A stretch of DNA of 64,000 bases, taken from contig NC_092801.1 of the NCBI RefSeq assembly GCF_918797505.1, positions 35,332,517 through 35,396,516 on the forward strand, given 5' to 3'. The notes beneath the pieces were generated by a model. That model saw only the letters and a list, made by a program, of their open reading frames with translations. It ran no database searches and had not been told where the DNA came from. How positions within the stretch are numbered: the stretch's first letter is position 1; every line of letters starts with the position of its first letter. Source of the stretch: Bemisia tabaci. Taxonomy: Eukaryota; Arthropoda; Insecta; Hemiptera; Aleyrodidae. Below, in pieces: positions 44,263 through 54,834 of this stretch. Made by a program: the position numbers and the translations under genes.

Positions 44263-44512
44263 TTAAGATGTTTCGTTGGACGTCATTTTTTGTTTCAGAG
44301 CAACGTGCGATATATCGCATCGGTTTGTTCCATAATTTCAGCTACTCGTCATTTTGTTTCAAATTTTGAGATCGCACTTCAGTCTCGTGACAACAGAAGT
44401 GCGATCTCAAAATTCGAAAAAAATGACAAGTAGCTCAAATTACGGAACGAATCGATGCTGTATATCGCACGTCGCACTGACACAAAAATGGCGTCCGTCG
44501 AATCACCTTAAA
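44263..44512. mobile_element. Family T foldback
   Basis: TTAAGATGTTTCGTTGGACG at the left, CGTCCGTCGAATCACCTTAA at the right. The inner stem GAAGTGCGATCTCAAAATT is almost perfect. R inserted at its left terminus. Confidence 0.7.
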
Positions 44513-45358
44513 TGACCGAATTTCAAATTGAATGTATTTCTGCCAAAAAGAACTATGCGGAAATGGATTAGCCCGTTTACTGGCTTTGTTCACTACAGTT
44601 GACATTCATTTTGGGTACTTGTAAATCAAGTTAAACTGAAGGAATTGCTATTGATATTTTTTAGCTAATTGCTAAAAAATATCAATATAAACATGAACTT
44701 GCATGTTTAATGCATGCGCATGTTTTCCGCACAAACATACCATTAAGAAGAGCTCTCTTGTTTGATTAACCTACAGCGGTTTCTCACTCTCCAATCCCTC
44801 CTTGAATAGAGCTGTGCCCGAGTAGCGAATTATCTGAATCAGAAAACCCCTTCAAATGTCCGTGTAGGCAATACCGCGTTGCTCTCAAGTTAAAATAGTT
44901 GCATCATGTAAATGTGATCGCTGCAGAGCGACTCCTCTCCTCACTCTCCGAAGTCCGAACTGTAATTAATTGTATCTTTTGAACTCATTCATTTAAGCTA
45001 TCGCACAGAGTTTATGTTTTAACAAACCGGTATAAATCATGCGGTCAGAATCAGAGTCCATTTGGTGCTAAAGCGTGTATGAGAATATGAGCTGACTTTT
45101 AAGTACATTTTATTACCTCAAATAAGTATTATTCATTCACCTCAAGAGTATAACCGTCACTGATACTGTGTTCCTTCCTTTTCCAATTTACATTAATTGT
45201 TGGACCATTTTAAAGGTTTTTGTCGTTTTTTTTTTTGAAGATGAATTCATCAATACCTTAGTTTCTTTACTTCGTAAACTTCCACATGGGATAAAAAGTG
45301 CAAATAGATTCATGAGTGATCGTTACGATCAGGATGAAAATTGGCGCAGGCTTAAATA
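44513..45358. other. Single-copy DNA with one 65-bp module
   Basis: Module at 44847-44908 (CCCTTCAAATGTCCGTG, AATAGTTGCATCATG), a D-like scrap at 44531, and otherwise nothing. Confidence 0.4.
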
Positions 45359-45612
45359 CTGCCGTGCTAAGAAAAACATCATATGAACATTCGAGATTTG
45401 CCAAATTTTACCGCGGATAAAACATGTATTTTTGAAGAAAGTTTTGGACATTTTTCCTTGAAATTTTCAGATCTTTTATATTAAAATGCGAACAAAAGTG
45501 TCTGGAAATTTTGAAGAGAAGTATTCCTTATTATAACAGTAAATTCGATTTTTATTGAAGGAGATATGGCAATGTCTGGAGGCTCATACGTCATTCTTCC
45601 TTAGTACGGCAG
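45359..45612. mobile_element. Family E MITE
   Basis: CTGCCGTGCTAAGAAAAACATC at the left, CATTCTTCCTTAGTACGGCAG at the right. Confidence 0.75.
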
Positions 45613-45781
45613 TATAGGCTCATACAGACCTACCCAGTATACGTCTGGTTAAAATTACTGTCCTATAAGATTAGACAGAAGAGAGGGTTCAACCATTTAA
45701 AAAGTATTCGCGTGAATATTTTCCATGTTCAAAATTATCACTATCTCACAAGGATTCATACTTCTGCGAGTCATAACCTTC

Positions 45782-46030
45782 TGGCCAAAGTATCACAAGC
45801 GCCATGCGACGTTTAAAAGTTTCCGCCGCCATTTTATTTTTTTACAGAGAAATTGTTGGTTGAATCTGTTTGAAAATTTCACCGAATTTTATCGGCATCA
45901 CAAACAAAATTCAGTAAAATTTTCGGACAGCTTCGACCAACAATTTCTCTATAAAAATAAAATGGCGGGAGAAACTTTTAAGCGTCGCATGGCGCTTGTG
46001 ATGTTTTGGCTGGAAGGTGACGATGTCTGT
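45782..46030. mobile_element. Family Y foldback, copy 2
   Basis: CACAAGCGCCATGCGACGTT and complement, TTTCCGCCGCCATTTTATTT and complement, then GGAAGGTGACG at the right. The left terminus has degraded to CTTCTGGCC. Confidence 0.7.
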
Positions 46031-46394
46031 CCTTCACTGAAAAAAAATTCTCGGCGTTTTTATCACGGTCCGTTGGTACCTTTACCATCTCACTTTTTTT
46101 TACCAATTATTGGTAATATTACCAAGACAGACTGGTAGGCTTACCTAAAAACCGGTATTTTTACTGTTTTTTTCAGGTAAGAATACCACTTTTATTGGTA
46201 ATCGATTCCCGGTAACTTTGCCATTTTATCTCGGTAATTCTACCACAGTCGATAAAAAATATTGGCGTTTTTACCAAGGTCCAGTAAAATTACCAATGCC
46301 ATAAATGGTAATTTTACCAAGAAAAAACTGGGATCAAATAGAACCCTGAATTCTTGGTAATTTTACCCTTTTCTTAGGAAATACACCGCACACA
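46031..46394. mobile_element. Element X, built of TTACC/GGTAA motifs
   Basis: Dense in the self-complementary motif GGTAATTTTACC and variants such as TTGGTAATATTACCAA (about a dozen GGTAA/TTACC halves). Overall ends CGGCGTTTTTATCACGGTCC and an imperfect complement. It lies between a full Y copy and a partial Y copy (46402-46475) that both end GTGACGATGTCTGTCC. A TTTATT at about 46192 could serve as AATAAA for the minus-strand gene, which is only a suggestion. Confidence 0.6.
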
Positions 46395-46401
46395 ATAGTG
46401 T

Positions 46402-46475
46402 AACCAACAATTTCTCTATAAAAATAAAATGGCGGCAGAAACTTTTAAGCGTCGCATTTAAGGTGACGATGTCTG
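46402..46475. repeat. Family Y partial copy
   Basis: AACCAACAATTTCTCTATAAA, AATAAAATGGCGGCAG, then GGTGACGATGTCTG. Only the right half remains. Confidence 0.6.
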
Positions 46476-46489
46476 TCCCTCATCCAGTC

Positions 46490-48231
46490 TCATCGATTGG
46501 ACTGCTTACCATCCTTAATTTCATTCACTTGTATCCCGTCCTCCCCAAAACCAATCGACACTCCACAGTCAACATCCAAATTGAGTCCTACGAAAATTTT
46601 CGACTCAATCTCGACACCCCTCAAATCCTCCTCAAAGATCCTCTCATATTCCGAGTTCAAAGCAGCTTCAGCAGCCTCGCGGGCACTTTTCCCCCGTCTC
46701 AGCGTGAGCACAAACGCGACAGAATCCTTGCGAACGAGCACCACGTCTGGTCTGTTGGGCTGATCCCCAACACGCAAGGGTGACAGCACCGTCTCGAAGA
46801 CTTCCGGGTCCTCGTAGGCGAGAATTGTGAAAATTGGGCCCGCAAAAGACACTCTCTCATCGGTTACCAACGAACAAGCCGGTTGGAAAAGTCCATGGAC
46901 CGCCCCTGCTAGTTCTTTCATCGTTTCCTTGGACGTCGCCAGATTCTTCAAAGCCTCGACGAGTCTCGTCTTCGCAGAGGAGGAGATATTACGCGCATTC
47001 TGGTAGTAGTTCGAATCTCGCGCCAAAGTCGTCCCCAGGGCGAAAGCGGCGTCCTGATTGGTCGCTACCAATAACCCGGAGTAACCGGCGTCACCTAGGT
47101 AACCGGACTCCTTGAGGTAATCAAAGAGAATGTCGCCGGCTGCAACCACGTCCTTCGAAGCGACGATGGCATTGCCCCGTATGGTGTGGAACACATCTTT
47201 TCCGATTGGATGCTGTAGGTGTTCGAGTTCTGGTAGTTCGTTCATGTCCCAAAAAATGGCCTTCTCGACCAGGGATCCGATCTCAGGTCGTGAGAAGAGA
47301 CCCTGAAAATCATTTTTCAATGGATCGACCGATTCAGACCAGTAGGGCGCAAATTTTCGGTACTTTATGAATTCGATCGGGGAAATTGTGTTGTACACCC
47401 GGAGATCGGAGTAGGCGACACCATACCCATCGTAGTACGATTTGAATCTCTGTAGCTTGTCTGTTAGAGAGGCTTTCTCGAGTAGATCCTCTACTTCTTT
47501 GTCGCTAAAGCCGAAGTATTTCGCGTACCGCTCATTATCGTTGAAAACTACTTTTTCGATGCAGTCTGGATAAGGATCCATATGAGTTAGATGGGTTGTG
47601 GACACAGATCCAACACTGAATGTTTTCTCAATGTGTTCGTTACTTTCCAACCATTTTTGTAGTATTAGCTTAAACTCCAATACTGTCTCATTTTGCTCTT
47701 TGATGTTCCTTTTTAAAATAGCGCGTGTCAAAGCGTCCATTTCGTCGATCAGAACGATTATTTTCCGGCCATAATGTTTGTACAGGGCCTTCGTGTAATT
47801 AATTGTAAATTTTTCGAATTCAAACTTTTCTGTACACGCTTTATTCAATTTCCTTAATTTTGCGATTTTTTTCTCGGTGGTTAATAGGAAAAGTGTTGGG
47901 TCAGTGTTGTTTCTTACATCAGTGAATATTTTGCACATGTTTTCCCTGAAGGTTAGTTTATTCGTCGTGGACAAAAGAGGTTGGAAATTTAAGTGCATTA
48001 CTGGATATTTTCGAAAATATGCGTTAAAAAAAGTATTTTCTTTGGAATTAATTAGGGTATCCTCGAAAAGATCACGGGTCTGCTTTTCGTTGTTAGTGAT
48101 GCTGAAAAATTCCTTCATCATTTCCATATTGGTCGTCTTTCCAAACCGCAAGGGTGCTGTGAGATAAATGTGTTTGGAGGGTATTTCGTGAAATTCTTTG
48201 AGCCATAATGTTTTGTCCACAAATGTTCTAC
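46490..48231 (-). CDS. AAA-ATPase-like / PD-(D/E)XK-like protein, main exon
   Basis: A 581-codon open frame that fits the AAA-ATPase-like family (Pfam PF09820) with a C-terminal PD-(D/E)XK nuclease-like domain (PF08011). In order: RTFVDKTLWLKEF (the family FVDKT start motif), TAPLRFGKTTNMEMM (P-loop, Lys-Thr), KIIVLIDEMDAL (Walker B, Asp-Glu), SYYDGYG, VYNTISPIEF, then RPDVVLVRKDS and FVLTLRRG. In family members the last block reads roughly D...EFK; here it is D...TLR, so the catalytic Glu-Lys pair appears lost and nuclease activity is unlikely. The exon opens at TTTACAG (AG 48232-48233) with a split codon. The open frame has no ATG near its start, and its first apparent start is GTG, so it must be spliced to an upstream exon. 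The stop is TGA at 46490-46492. The 3' half is GC-richer than the AT-rich 5' half. The family is common in bacteria and sporadic in eukaryotes, often explained by transfer. The biochemical role is unknown. Confidence 0.85.
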
Positions 48232-48324
48232 CTGTAAACCAAAATATTTTTTCTTCTTTTTTTAAAAAAAAAGATTCAAATTTTCAAACGCACTCAAATC
48301 GTTTTTTTTGTTCTCCGGTGGTGT

Positions 48325-48480
48325 AATTATTATGCTGGATCTTTGGTCAGGAGGTCTCAGGTTTGATTCTCGGATAGGCTACCCTATTGAGCAGGCACTG
48401 GCAGAGGATGAGACTCACTGTAGGAATACCCACAGTGAGTCTTTCCCATCTAATCGATCTCCTATCATCCTTTTTATCAG
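48325..48480 (+). repeat. Possible SINE fragment with stem-loop, in the gene's intron
   Basis: TGGTCAGGAGG and GGTTTGATTCTCGG approximate pol III A and B boxes. A perfect 10-bp stem follows (GACTCACTGT / ACAGTGAGTC, 48413-48442). No tail is seen. Weak evidence. Confidence 0.3.
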
Positions 48481-49041
48481 TTCGAGAACGAATCAACTTA
48501 ATTTCCTGATAATGCCTGCATTTTTTTCTTGTAGCTAATTATTGAACAGCTTTGACCAGAACCATCCTACTCACTCGCATTAAACAATACCGAAATTCCT
48601 TTGTATGTTGTAATTACTACTGGTGTAGTATACTTTTTTTACTAATGAACTAAGCAGTATTCTACTTTGAACTCATGTGCATATGCTATCTATAATCTGT
48701 AGTATATTCTTAGAGTTTCAAGGTAATAAACTGCTTCATTATCCTCAAAAAAACGTTAATTCAATATGAAAAGTAATGCAACTTAAAATTCAATACGGCT
48801 GATTCTAATTGAATCTGGCCAATTTATTTAAGCAATAATGTTTTTCCCTCGATAAATTGGGATATAGGTAAGAATAGAAATTTTGAAACACCTCAAGAAG
48901 CGTTGCGAAATGCGTGTCACGAATATTTCGACCTCTCCATAGCTCAAATTGTATAGCACCCATTTGAAGGGGCTTTCTGACTTATGCCGATATCTTTGCT
49001 GCATAGGAATCATCTCGACAAATATTTCTTCTACATTTTAC

Positions 49042-49119
49042 CGAAAGGAAACTCTTGAAGATCATATGAACAGTCAAATATTTTTATGGATGGGAAGTCA
49101 AGTAAAAACAGTGGTGATC
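49042..49119 (-). CDS. Candidate short middle exon of the AAA-like gene
   Basis: 78 nt open in the frame that joins phase 1 on both sides, giving SPLFLLDF ... SYDLQEFPF before RTFVDKT. A stretch like F..EF..GRTFVDKT is what I would expect ahead of FVDKT in this family. The donor TTTCG/GTAAAA is good, but the acceptor GCGAG is poor. A 12-nt version starting at CTTCAAG keeps the same phase. Direct joining of exon 1 to the main exon is also in frame. RNA evidence is needed to decide. Confidence 0.35.
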
Positions 49120-49293
49120 CTCGCAAGTTGGGAAAATGTGTTTACATTTGAACACGTGAAACTATCGAAATATATTGAAGCAGGTTGCCCTCTCTTTAAT
49201 GGATTATTTATAATCATGCTGAATGGAGGAAGTACATTCTTGACAACTTGCGAGAGGCACAGAAAACTGACGGAGGCAAGAGAATTTGCATAC

Positions 49294-49357
49294 CATCGGT
49301 TTTTCCGGCAACAAAAATCGCACAGCCAAGAAGTAAAATGATTACAAATCGCTCCAT
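49294..49357 (-). CDS. Signal-peptide exon of the AAA-like gene
   Basis: ATG at 49357-49355 with A at -3. It encodes MERFVIILLLGCAIFVAGKTD, a textbook secretory signal (one charged N-terminal pair, a hydrophobic core, small residues at VAG). It then ends in one spare base before the donor G/GTATGC (49293-49292). That phase matches the main exon (which starts with two bases of a split codon), giving Gly at the join. The alternative read-through frame stops after 26 more codons. The predicted product of about 600-627 residues would be exported; in a sap-feeding insect a salivary or gut location is possible. Confidence 0.62.
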
Positions 49358-49566
49358 CCTCGTCTCCTTCTCTTCTCAAAAAGTTTCTGAAACATACCAT
49401 GCCAAGAACATCATGAATATTGATGAACTTATAGTGAAAATAATATTCCTCATCCATTGCAACACTCGGTTCAGTCTCTCGAAGGGTGGTTAGACTAAGA
49501 TTACCGGTTTAAATAATCATCTGAGACATTTATACTGGAGATGCAAACCTAAAGTTTGACACAGAA

Positions 49567-49793
49567 CACTGGAAAAAAAACACATTGGATCTAGAGTGCA
49601 GACTCTTGAAAACATTGACAAGAAAAAATACTCTTGATTCAATCGGAGTTTTGCTTGAATCAAAACGAAATCCGCTTAAATTAAGAGGCTGGTTCTTGAT
49701 TTAAGCTAGATTCTGATTGAATCAAGAGTACCTTTTCTTGTCAATGTTTTTAAGAGTCTGGACTCTAGATCCAATGTGTTTTTTTTTCCAGTG
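49567..49793. mobile_element. Family G foldback, copy 4
   Basis: CACTGGAAAAAAAACACATT at the left, TTTTTTTTTCCAGTG at the right. Nearly perfect 227-bp palindrome. Confidence 0.82.
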
Positions 49794-50989
49794 AATAAGA
49801 GCTAAACGCTAAGTGCCGAGTATAGTGTATTTTTTATGGAATAAGGTATTTTCCACTCCATGGAATTTGGACCTCCTTTTTGGACTCCATGGGTGGACTT
49901 TTTATCGACCAATTGTCAACATAGTCAAAAGCGTTGAATGGGAATGATCGGCGGGGCAAAAATGCTTCACATCATGAATTTTTTAAAAAAAATCAGCACA
50001 GGTAACCGAAGTTTGCGGGTTCAGAGACCGAGTTTTATCAGTTCAAGAGAGTATACATTTTTAATGTTTACTAAGACTCTATCACTAACTAACTAACTAA
50101 CTATTTTTAAACAAAAATTTCGGTTATCCGTACCAAAGTTCGGTTTATCCGACCGAAAGCCAAGGCGCAGTTTCCTTTTCTTACCTTCAGAAAAATCCAC
50201 ATTAAAACACTCACAATTTAACATAATAGGATTCAGATTTAAACTTCCTCGAAACGCTCGAAAGATGGCGTCAGCGAGTTGACCGACCAATATCGAAATT
50301 ATCTATTTTTACTGTTTCTTAAAAATGCACGTAAACATACAGGACCGCACATTTAGGAAAGGTTATTCATACAAAAGATGGTTCTTTGCCATTAAAGTAT
50401 CGAAATGAGGCTAATTATGTCACCGTTAAAACGTGATGACACAGTAGTCCCTTTATCTGATGCTTCTATCCATTCAAAAAGTGCCGGTAGATAAACTCAC
50501 TACAGTAGAATTGAGTCGGTCACTGTGTGTCCATGAATTTCGGATGTGCATGGAGCATTCTTTGTGTGGTTTAAGAATGAATGAAATTGATTCTGCATTT
50601 TTTGTTGTTTCTAAATCCACGATACAGGTTGATTAGAGCCAGCAATAAGTATAAGATGAAGCTTCATGATATAAACCAGATTACAATCTCTTTTTCCTGT
50701 AAAGGATGTTAAGGAGACAGTCTACTTGTTTTCCTGATGTCTCTATTTGTGGAGACTGGTATTGAAAGCTTAAAAAATAGGATAAAGCGTCAACAAAATT
50801 GGCTCCCAGACATTTGTGCACTCAGTCATCACTTTCATGATTATCGTTGTTTGAACTTCAGTTTGCTCCACCAATTTGAATTGATATGCTTCAAATTTGA
50901 GTTTTGGGTGGAATACCATCATGAAATTAGTATTACTTTAGTAGATAACGTCAGCAATGTGGACTGTAGTTTTGAGGGAAAAACGGTAA
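49794..50989. other. Single-copy AT-rich DNA
   Basis: Short CTAA repeats near 50090. A 102-codon frame (50737-51045) shows no domain and runs into an E end. Confidence 0.4.
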
Positions 50990-51206
50990 CCATTCAAATG
51001 TTGCAAAACTTTCTCCGAAAACATACTTATTTCAGCGAATGTTAAAAACATTTTTCTGTTAGGATACTTTAGGCTAAAGCGAGAGTAAAATTCCCTTAAA
51101 AAATTAGAAGAAGAATATTCACGAGCTTTTCATAAAACTAGTACCTCAGTAAGGGAACTTTGGTAAAAACTGAGGGCTCATGTGACGTTCTTCCTTACGA
51201 AGGCAG
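50990..51206. mobile_element. Family E MITE, left terminus degraded
   Basis: ACCATTCAAATGTTGC...CTGAGGGCTCATGTGACG...CTTCCTTACGAAGGCAG. Confidence 0.55.
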
Positions 51207-51648
51207 AATATTCCAAAGAGTGTTCAATATTTCATAAGTCTCATCGATCAAAATACGATTCTATGCTTAGCGTAACGGACGCAGGAATGAGTAATTTCAC
51301 TTTGAAGTCGGTTTATGAGCGCACGAAGCATATAGACTTTACGGCTCAATAGTGAAATCCATCGAAACTGGCACTTAAAAATTGTCTTTTTTGCACCAGA
51401 ACTGAAAAAAAGGACAGTCAGGTAAAACGGAGCAATTTCCCCTACGCTCATGGACTGATCTCCGTAATCTATTTTCTGGCATCTGGTTGACGTTGTGCGT
51501 TGGCGCCCTTATCACGTATTAATATTTCATAAGCGCAGCATTTTCAGCTGATAAAAATACTGAATATTTAATTCTCATCCGGGAAGCTCTAGCGCTGCTG
51601 TTGATCTGTCATGAAAATCACCTTTTTTAAAAGTAGCATCGACACATA
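51207..51648. other. No recognised feature
   Basis: Single-copy DNA. Confidence 0.35.
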
Positions 51649-51945
51649 GACAAAAAAAAGGAGGTGTTTGCATTTCGGACATCTTGGAATTTTTTGATGA
51701 CTTGATGACGTAGGTGGGTACAGGCGACGTTTTTATCCTGTCGATTTTCTTGGAAATGGTGTAATTTAAGGAAAAAAGTCATTTTATAAAAAGTGCTTGA
51801 AATTATATAATGAGTTGATTTAAGTAAAAAAATCGGACATTATGGTCCGTTTTTCATATTTAGCTAAACGTCGCTGTACCCACCTACGTCATCAAGTCAT
51901 CAAAAAATTCCAAGATGCCCGAGATGCAAACACCTCCTTTTTTTT
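51649..51945. mobile_element. Family AC foldback
   Basis: AAAAAAAAGGAGGTGTTTGC and complement. Arms of about 75 bp include TTTTTTGATGACTTGATGACG. A near-direct repeat GCATCGACA flanks it at about 51636 and 51951. Confidence 0.7.
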
Positions 51946-52019
51946 CTATGGCATCGACATGAAATTCAACCGTGTATGCTAAAAAGGACCTAAGTCCACG
52001 GAGAAAAAGGGAGGGGTCA

Positions 52020-52278
52020 CATTTCGTCGTTTCCCGCACGAAGGAACGTAACTGCATTTCAATGTTGCCGAATTTCCTTGCGCAGATTGCATTTTTACCA
52101 GGAGAATTTGGAGCATTTCTGACTGCAAAATTCACTGATTTTTCTTCTGATTTTATGCGAAAAATCGGACCAATTTTTGACAAAAATTGCACAGGTCTAT
52201 TTTGGTTAAATATTGAATTGTTTGAGTCAATTTTGCAACCTTAGAATGGAGTTACGTTCTTTCGTCCGGGAGACGACG
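52020..52278. mobile_element. Family AD foldback
   Basis: GTCGTTTCCCGCACGAAGG and GTTACGTTCTTTCGTCCGGGAGACGAC, with the inner stem AATGTTGCCGAATTTCC / AATTTTGCAACCTTAG. Scraps occur near 21510 and 52470. Confidence 0.55.
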
Positions 52279-52284
52279 ATTTGG

Positions 52285-52470
52285 AGTAGTGGCGAGGCGA
52301 AAATGATCGATTGCTTATCAATATGTCTCCTTTTGAAGCTATGGTAAAGAATCGATCATTAAGGTGTTCGCCGCGAACACCCTGTTAATCGATCCTTTAC
52401 CAAAGGTTTAAAAGACATTGGAAGATATGTATACCCCGTAACGTAGGTAACGTAAGCAACATTGAGTCGA
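52285..52470. mobile_element. Family I foldback, diverged
   Basis: TAGTGGCGAGGCGAAAATG, GCTATGGTAAAGAATCGATC, GGTGTTCGCCGCGAACACC. The right terminus is not recognisable. Confidence 0.6.
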
Positions 52471-52525
52471 GGTTACGTTCCTTTCTGACGGAAATGACGA
52501 ACTGTGAGGGAGCAACCTGCAACAA

Positions 52526-53281
52526 TGCCGTGCTAAGGAAGAACGCCGTATGAACATTCAAGAGTTGCCAAATTTACTCCGAAAAAATTTTAATTTCCAA
52601 GGAAACTTATGAATATTTTCCCTTCACATTCCCAAGATTTTCCGGTGGAATGGAAATGTTGCATGTGTGAGGGATTTGCGATTTGACTGTTGATTTTTAT
52701 GTAAAAGTTCGCGAGAAACACGATGGTGCCACTGGTTTTCTCTGAAATCATCTCCCAAGCTCAAAAAAAGCTCTCAAAGTGAGGCAAAAATGGAAGGGAT
52801 ATCCCATCCTACCCTGAGAGTCCGCCTCTACATCGAAACAAACTATCCATGCAAAGATAGGGAGCAAATACACTAGCAGGGTTGCCACTTTATTTGGGGA
52901 CTCCAAAACTGAAAACACGGCAGCCCTGCTAATGTATTTGCTCCCTATCTTTGCATGGAGAGTTTGTTTTGATGTAGAGGTGGACTCTCAGGGTAAGTTG
53001 GGATATCCCATCCATTTTTGCCTCACTTTGAGAGCTTTTTTTGACCTTGGGAGATGACTTCAGAGAAAACCAGTGGCACCATCGTGTTTCTCGCGAACTT
53101 TTACATGTGAATCAATGGTCAAATCGCAAATCCCTAACACATGCAACATCTCCATTGCGAGCAGAATTATCTGAAAAATTGGAAGAAAAATATTCATAAG
53201 TTGACAAAGAAATTTGTGTTTTATCAAGGGAAATTCGGCAACGCCTGAAGGTTCATACGGCGTTCTTCCTTAGAACGGCAG
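52526..53281. mobile_element. Family E MITE with family F nested
   Basis: E left half 52526-52648 (TGCCGTGCTAAGGAAGAACG), F in the middle, E right half from 53157 to CTTAGAACGGCAG. Confidence 0.75.
52649..53156. mobile_element. Family F long foldback, copy 4
   Basis: AATGGAAATGTTGCATGTGTG at the left, CACATGCAACATCTCCATT at the right. Loop ACTCCAAAACTGAAAAC. Confidence 0.82.
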
Positions 53282-54039
53282 AACAGTTATTGCCCTTTTT
53301 CCGGTTGTTGACCTACCTTTTAGTTGGATGATAAGTCTCGGATGACGCAATGAGCCGAACTTGCGAAACTTCGGTAAGTTTGCGAAACGAAATACTCAAC
53401 ACGTTGTTCAACATCGACCGGAAACGTAAGTCAATAGTTGAATGTTGGAGTCTCGAAAGTAAACGCCTCCACTATTGCCAAGATACGAAGGGAAGATGTC
53501 TTTTTGTCTTGGGTCCCAGGTCCAAAAAGTGGAGAGAGAGGGAGAGAGGAAAAGGGAGGGATGAAGGAGACGGAAGCAGGGTTTCCGGCGGTCTGGAAAA
53601 CCAGGAAAATTAGGGAAAGTCAGGAAATTTCTGAAACATCTGCCAATCACTAAAACATCACTGATCTTCCAACTCCTTACCCGTCTGGTAATTTTTCATG
53701 TGTTAACCTGTTACTGATTGCCTTCATCTATCATTTGCATTGGTTATAGGACATTTTGTCAATTATTTTTTGTCCGCGCACAAGTTTTTCCTAGCAGTTT
53801 ACGTCCACGCGTTTTTTCGGCAAGGGAGTTTTAGTCCGCTCACCAATTGAGACCCACAGTTAATTGGTCCACTTGTAAATACAAACGACGATTGCTCACA
53901 ACATTTTCGGTTGAAAATGTATAATGTCTTTGAAGAATGAGTGTTTGCTCGATTTTTTTTTCTTTTTTTTTTCTTTTTGTGCCGTAGTATCTTGATTTAG
54001 TTTGCGAGGCGTGGTGCCTGTCATTATTAATAAGTTGGA
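53282..54039. other. No recognised feature
   Basis: Purine-rich stretch at 53530-53560 (GGAGAGAGAGGGAGAGAGG) and T-rich run near 53950. Overlapping frames on both strands at 53350-53650 show no domain. Confidence 0.4.
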
Positions 54040-54250
54040 GCGCCTTCAATTTCGTATGATACTGTGCAACACCTCTGTTGCGAAATAGTTGCTTGAAGCG
54101 CCGTGGCAAGCCGCGGTGGCGCAGCAGGCGAGGGCGACCAGCGCGACGCGCGCATTAGCGCCTACAAACCTAACAGGGATACTTCACGCATTGCGCAATG
54201 CGTGAAGTATCCCTGTTGGGTTTGTAGGCGCCAATGCGCGCGTCGCGCTG
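54040..54250. repeat. 65-bp module followed by hairpin family J
   Basis: Module 54040-54102 (GCGCCTTCAATTTCG, GATACTGTGCAACACC, GAAATAGTTGCTTGAAGCGCC). Then J with arms GCGCCTACAAACCTAACAGG and complement around GCATTGCGCAATGC, bounded by GCGCGACGCGCGC and GCGCGCGTCGCGC. Confidence 0.65.
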
Positions 54251-54530
54251 GCAGCACACCGCTCCGCTCTGTGTTTAGCTCTAATATATAAACTCGTGGA
54301 GTCCGCGTTTTTCAACTCGTGATTTTGAAATGTTTGCACACTCTAAATTAATTATTCTTATTTAAATTGATGGGGGAAAAAGTGCGCGTTTCGCGCTGCT
54401 AACACGCCGCTCCGCTCTGTAATAGGTTCTAATATTTACACTCGCGGAGTTAGCGTTTTTCAACTCAAGATTTTGAAATTTTTACACGCTCTGCATGGTC
54501 TATTCTCATTTCAATTGATGGGGGAGGGGC
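54251..54530 (+). repeat. Direct repeat pair, about 145 bp
   Basis: CACCGCTCCGCTCTGT ... CGTTTTTCAACTCGTGATTTTG ... AATTGATGGGGG occurs at about 54257-54376 and 54409-54525 with moderate divergence. Confidence 0.6.
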
Positions 54531-54834
54531 ATATGTATTAAAAGAAAGTAAAATGCGTATTTTGTGAATATTGAGGTGACTCCGTGTCAACTTTAGTGAT
54601 TTCCACAGCACTTTAATTTTTCTCTTTTATATTTTGTACTTTTACTGTGCTGCAGCGTGGTGTACGCGCAATCAAACGCTCAAAATTGGACGTATTTGAC
54701 TCTAAGAGATCGATATACAATTTGGTTGACCAAAGATTAAGCGCTTCTTGGTGTATTTCCTCTTATAATCATTTTTGAATACCTCCTTTCTCCATCATTA
54801 CCTGTTCCGCAGTATATTTTTTGAAGCGGGAAGC

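Noticed and set aside
46490..48220. Complete bacterial-style gene starting at GTG (48220), suggesting contamination
   Set aside because: The open frame extends past GTG to a splice acceptor, an upstream signal-peptide exon matches in phase, and insect MITEs flank it closely.
49098..49457. 119-codon minus-strand frame
   Set aside because: Overlaps the signal-peptide exon in another frame. The exon frame has a far better signal sequence and matching phase.
53350..53653. Overlapping frames on both strands around a GA-rich tract
   Set aside because: Caused by purine-rich low complexity. No protein feature on either strand.
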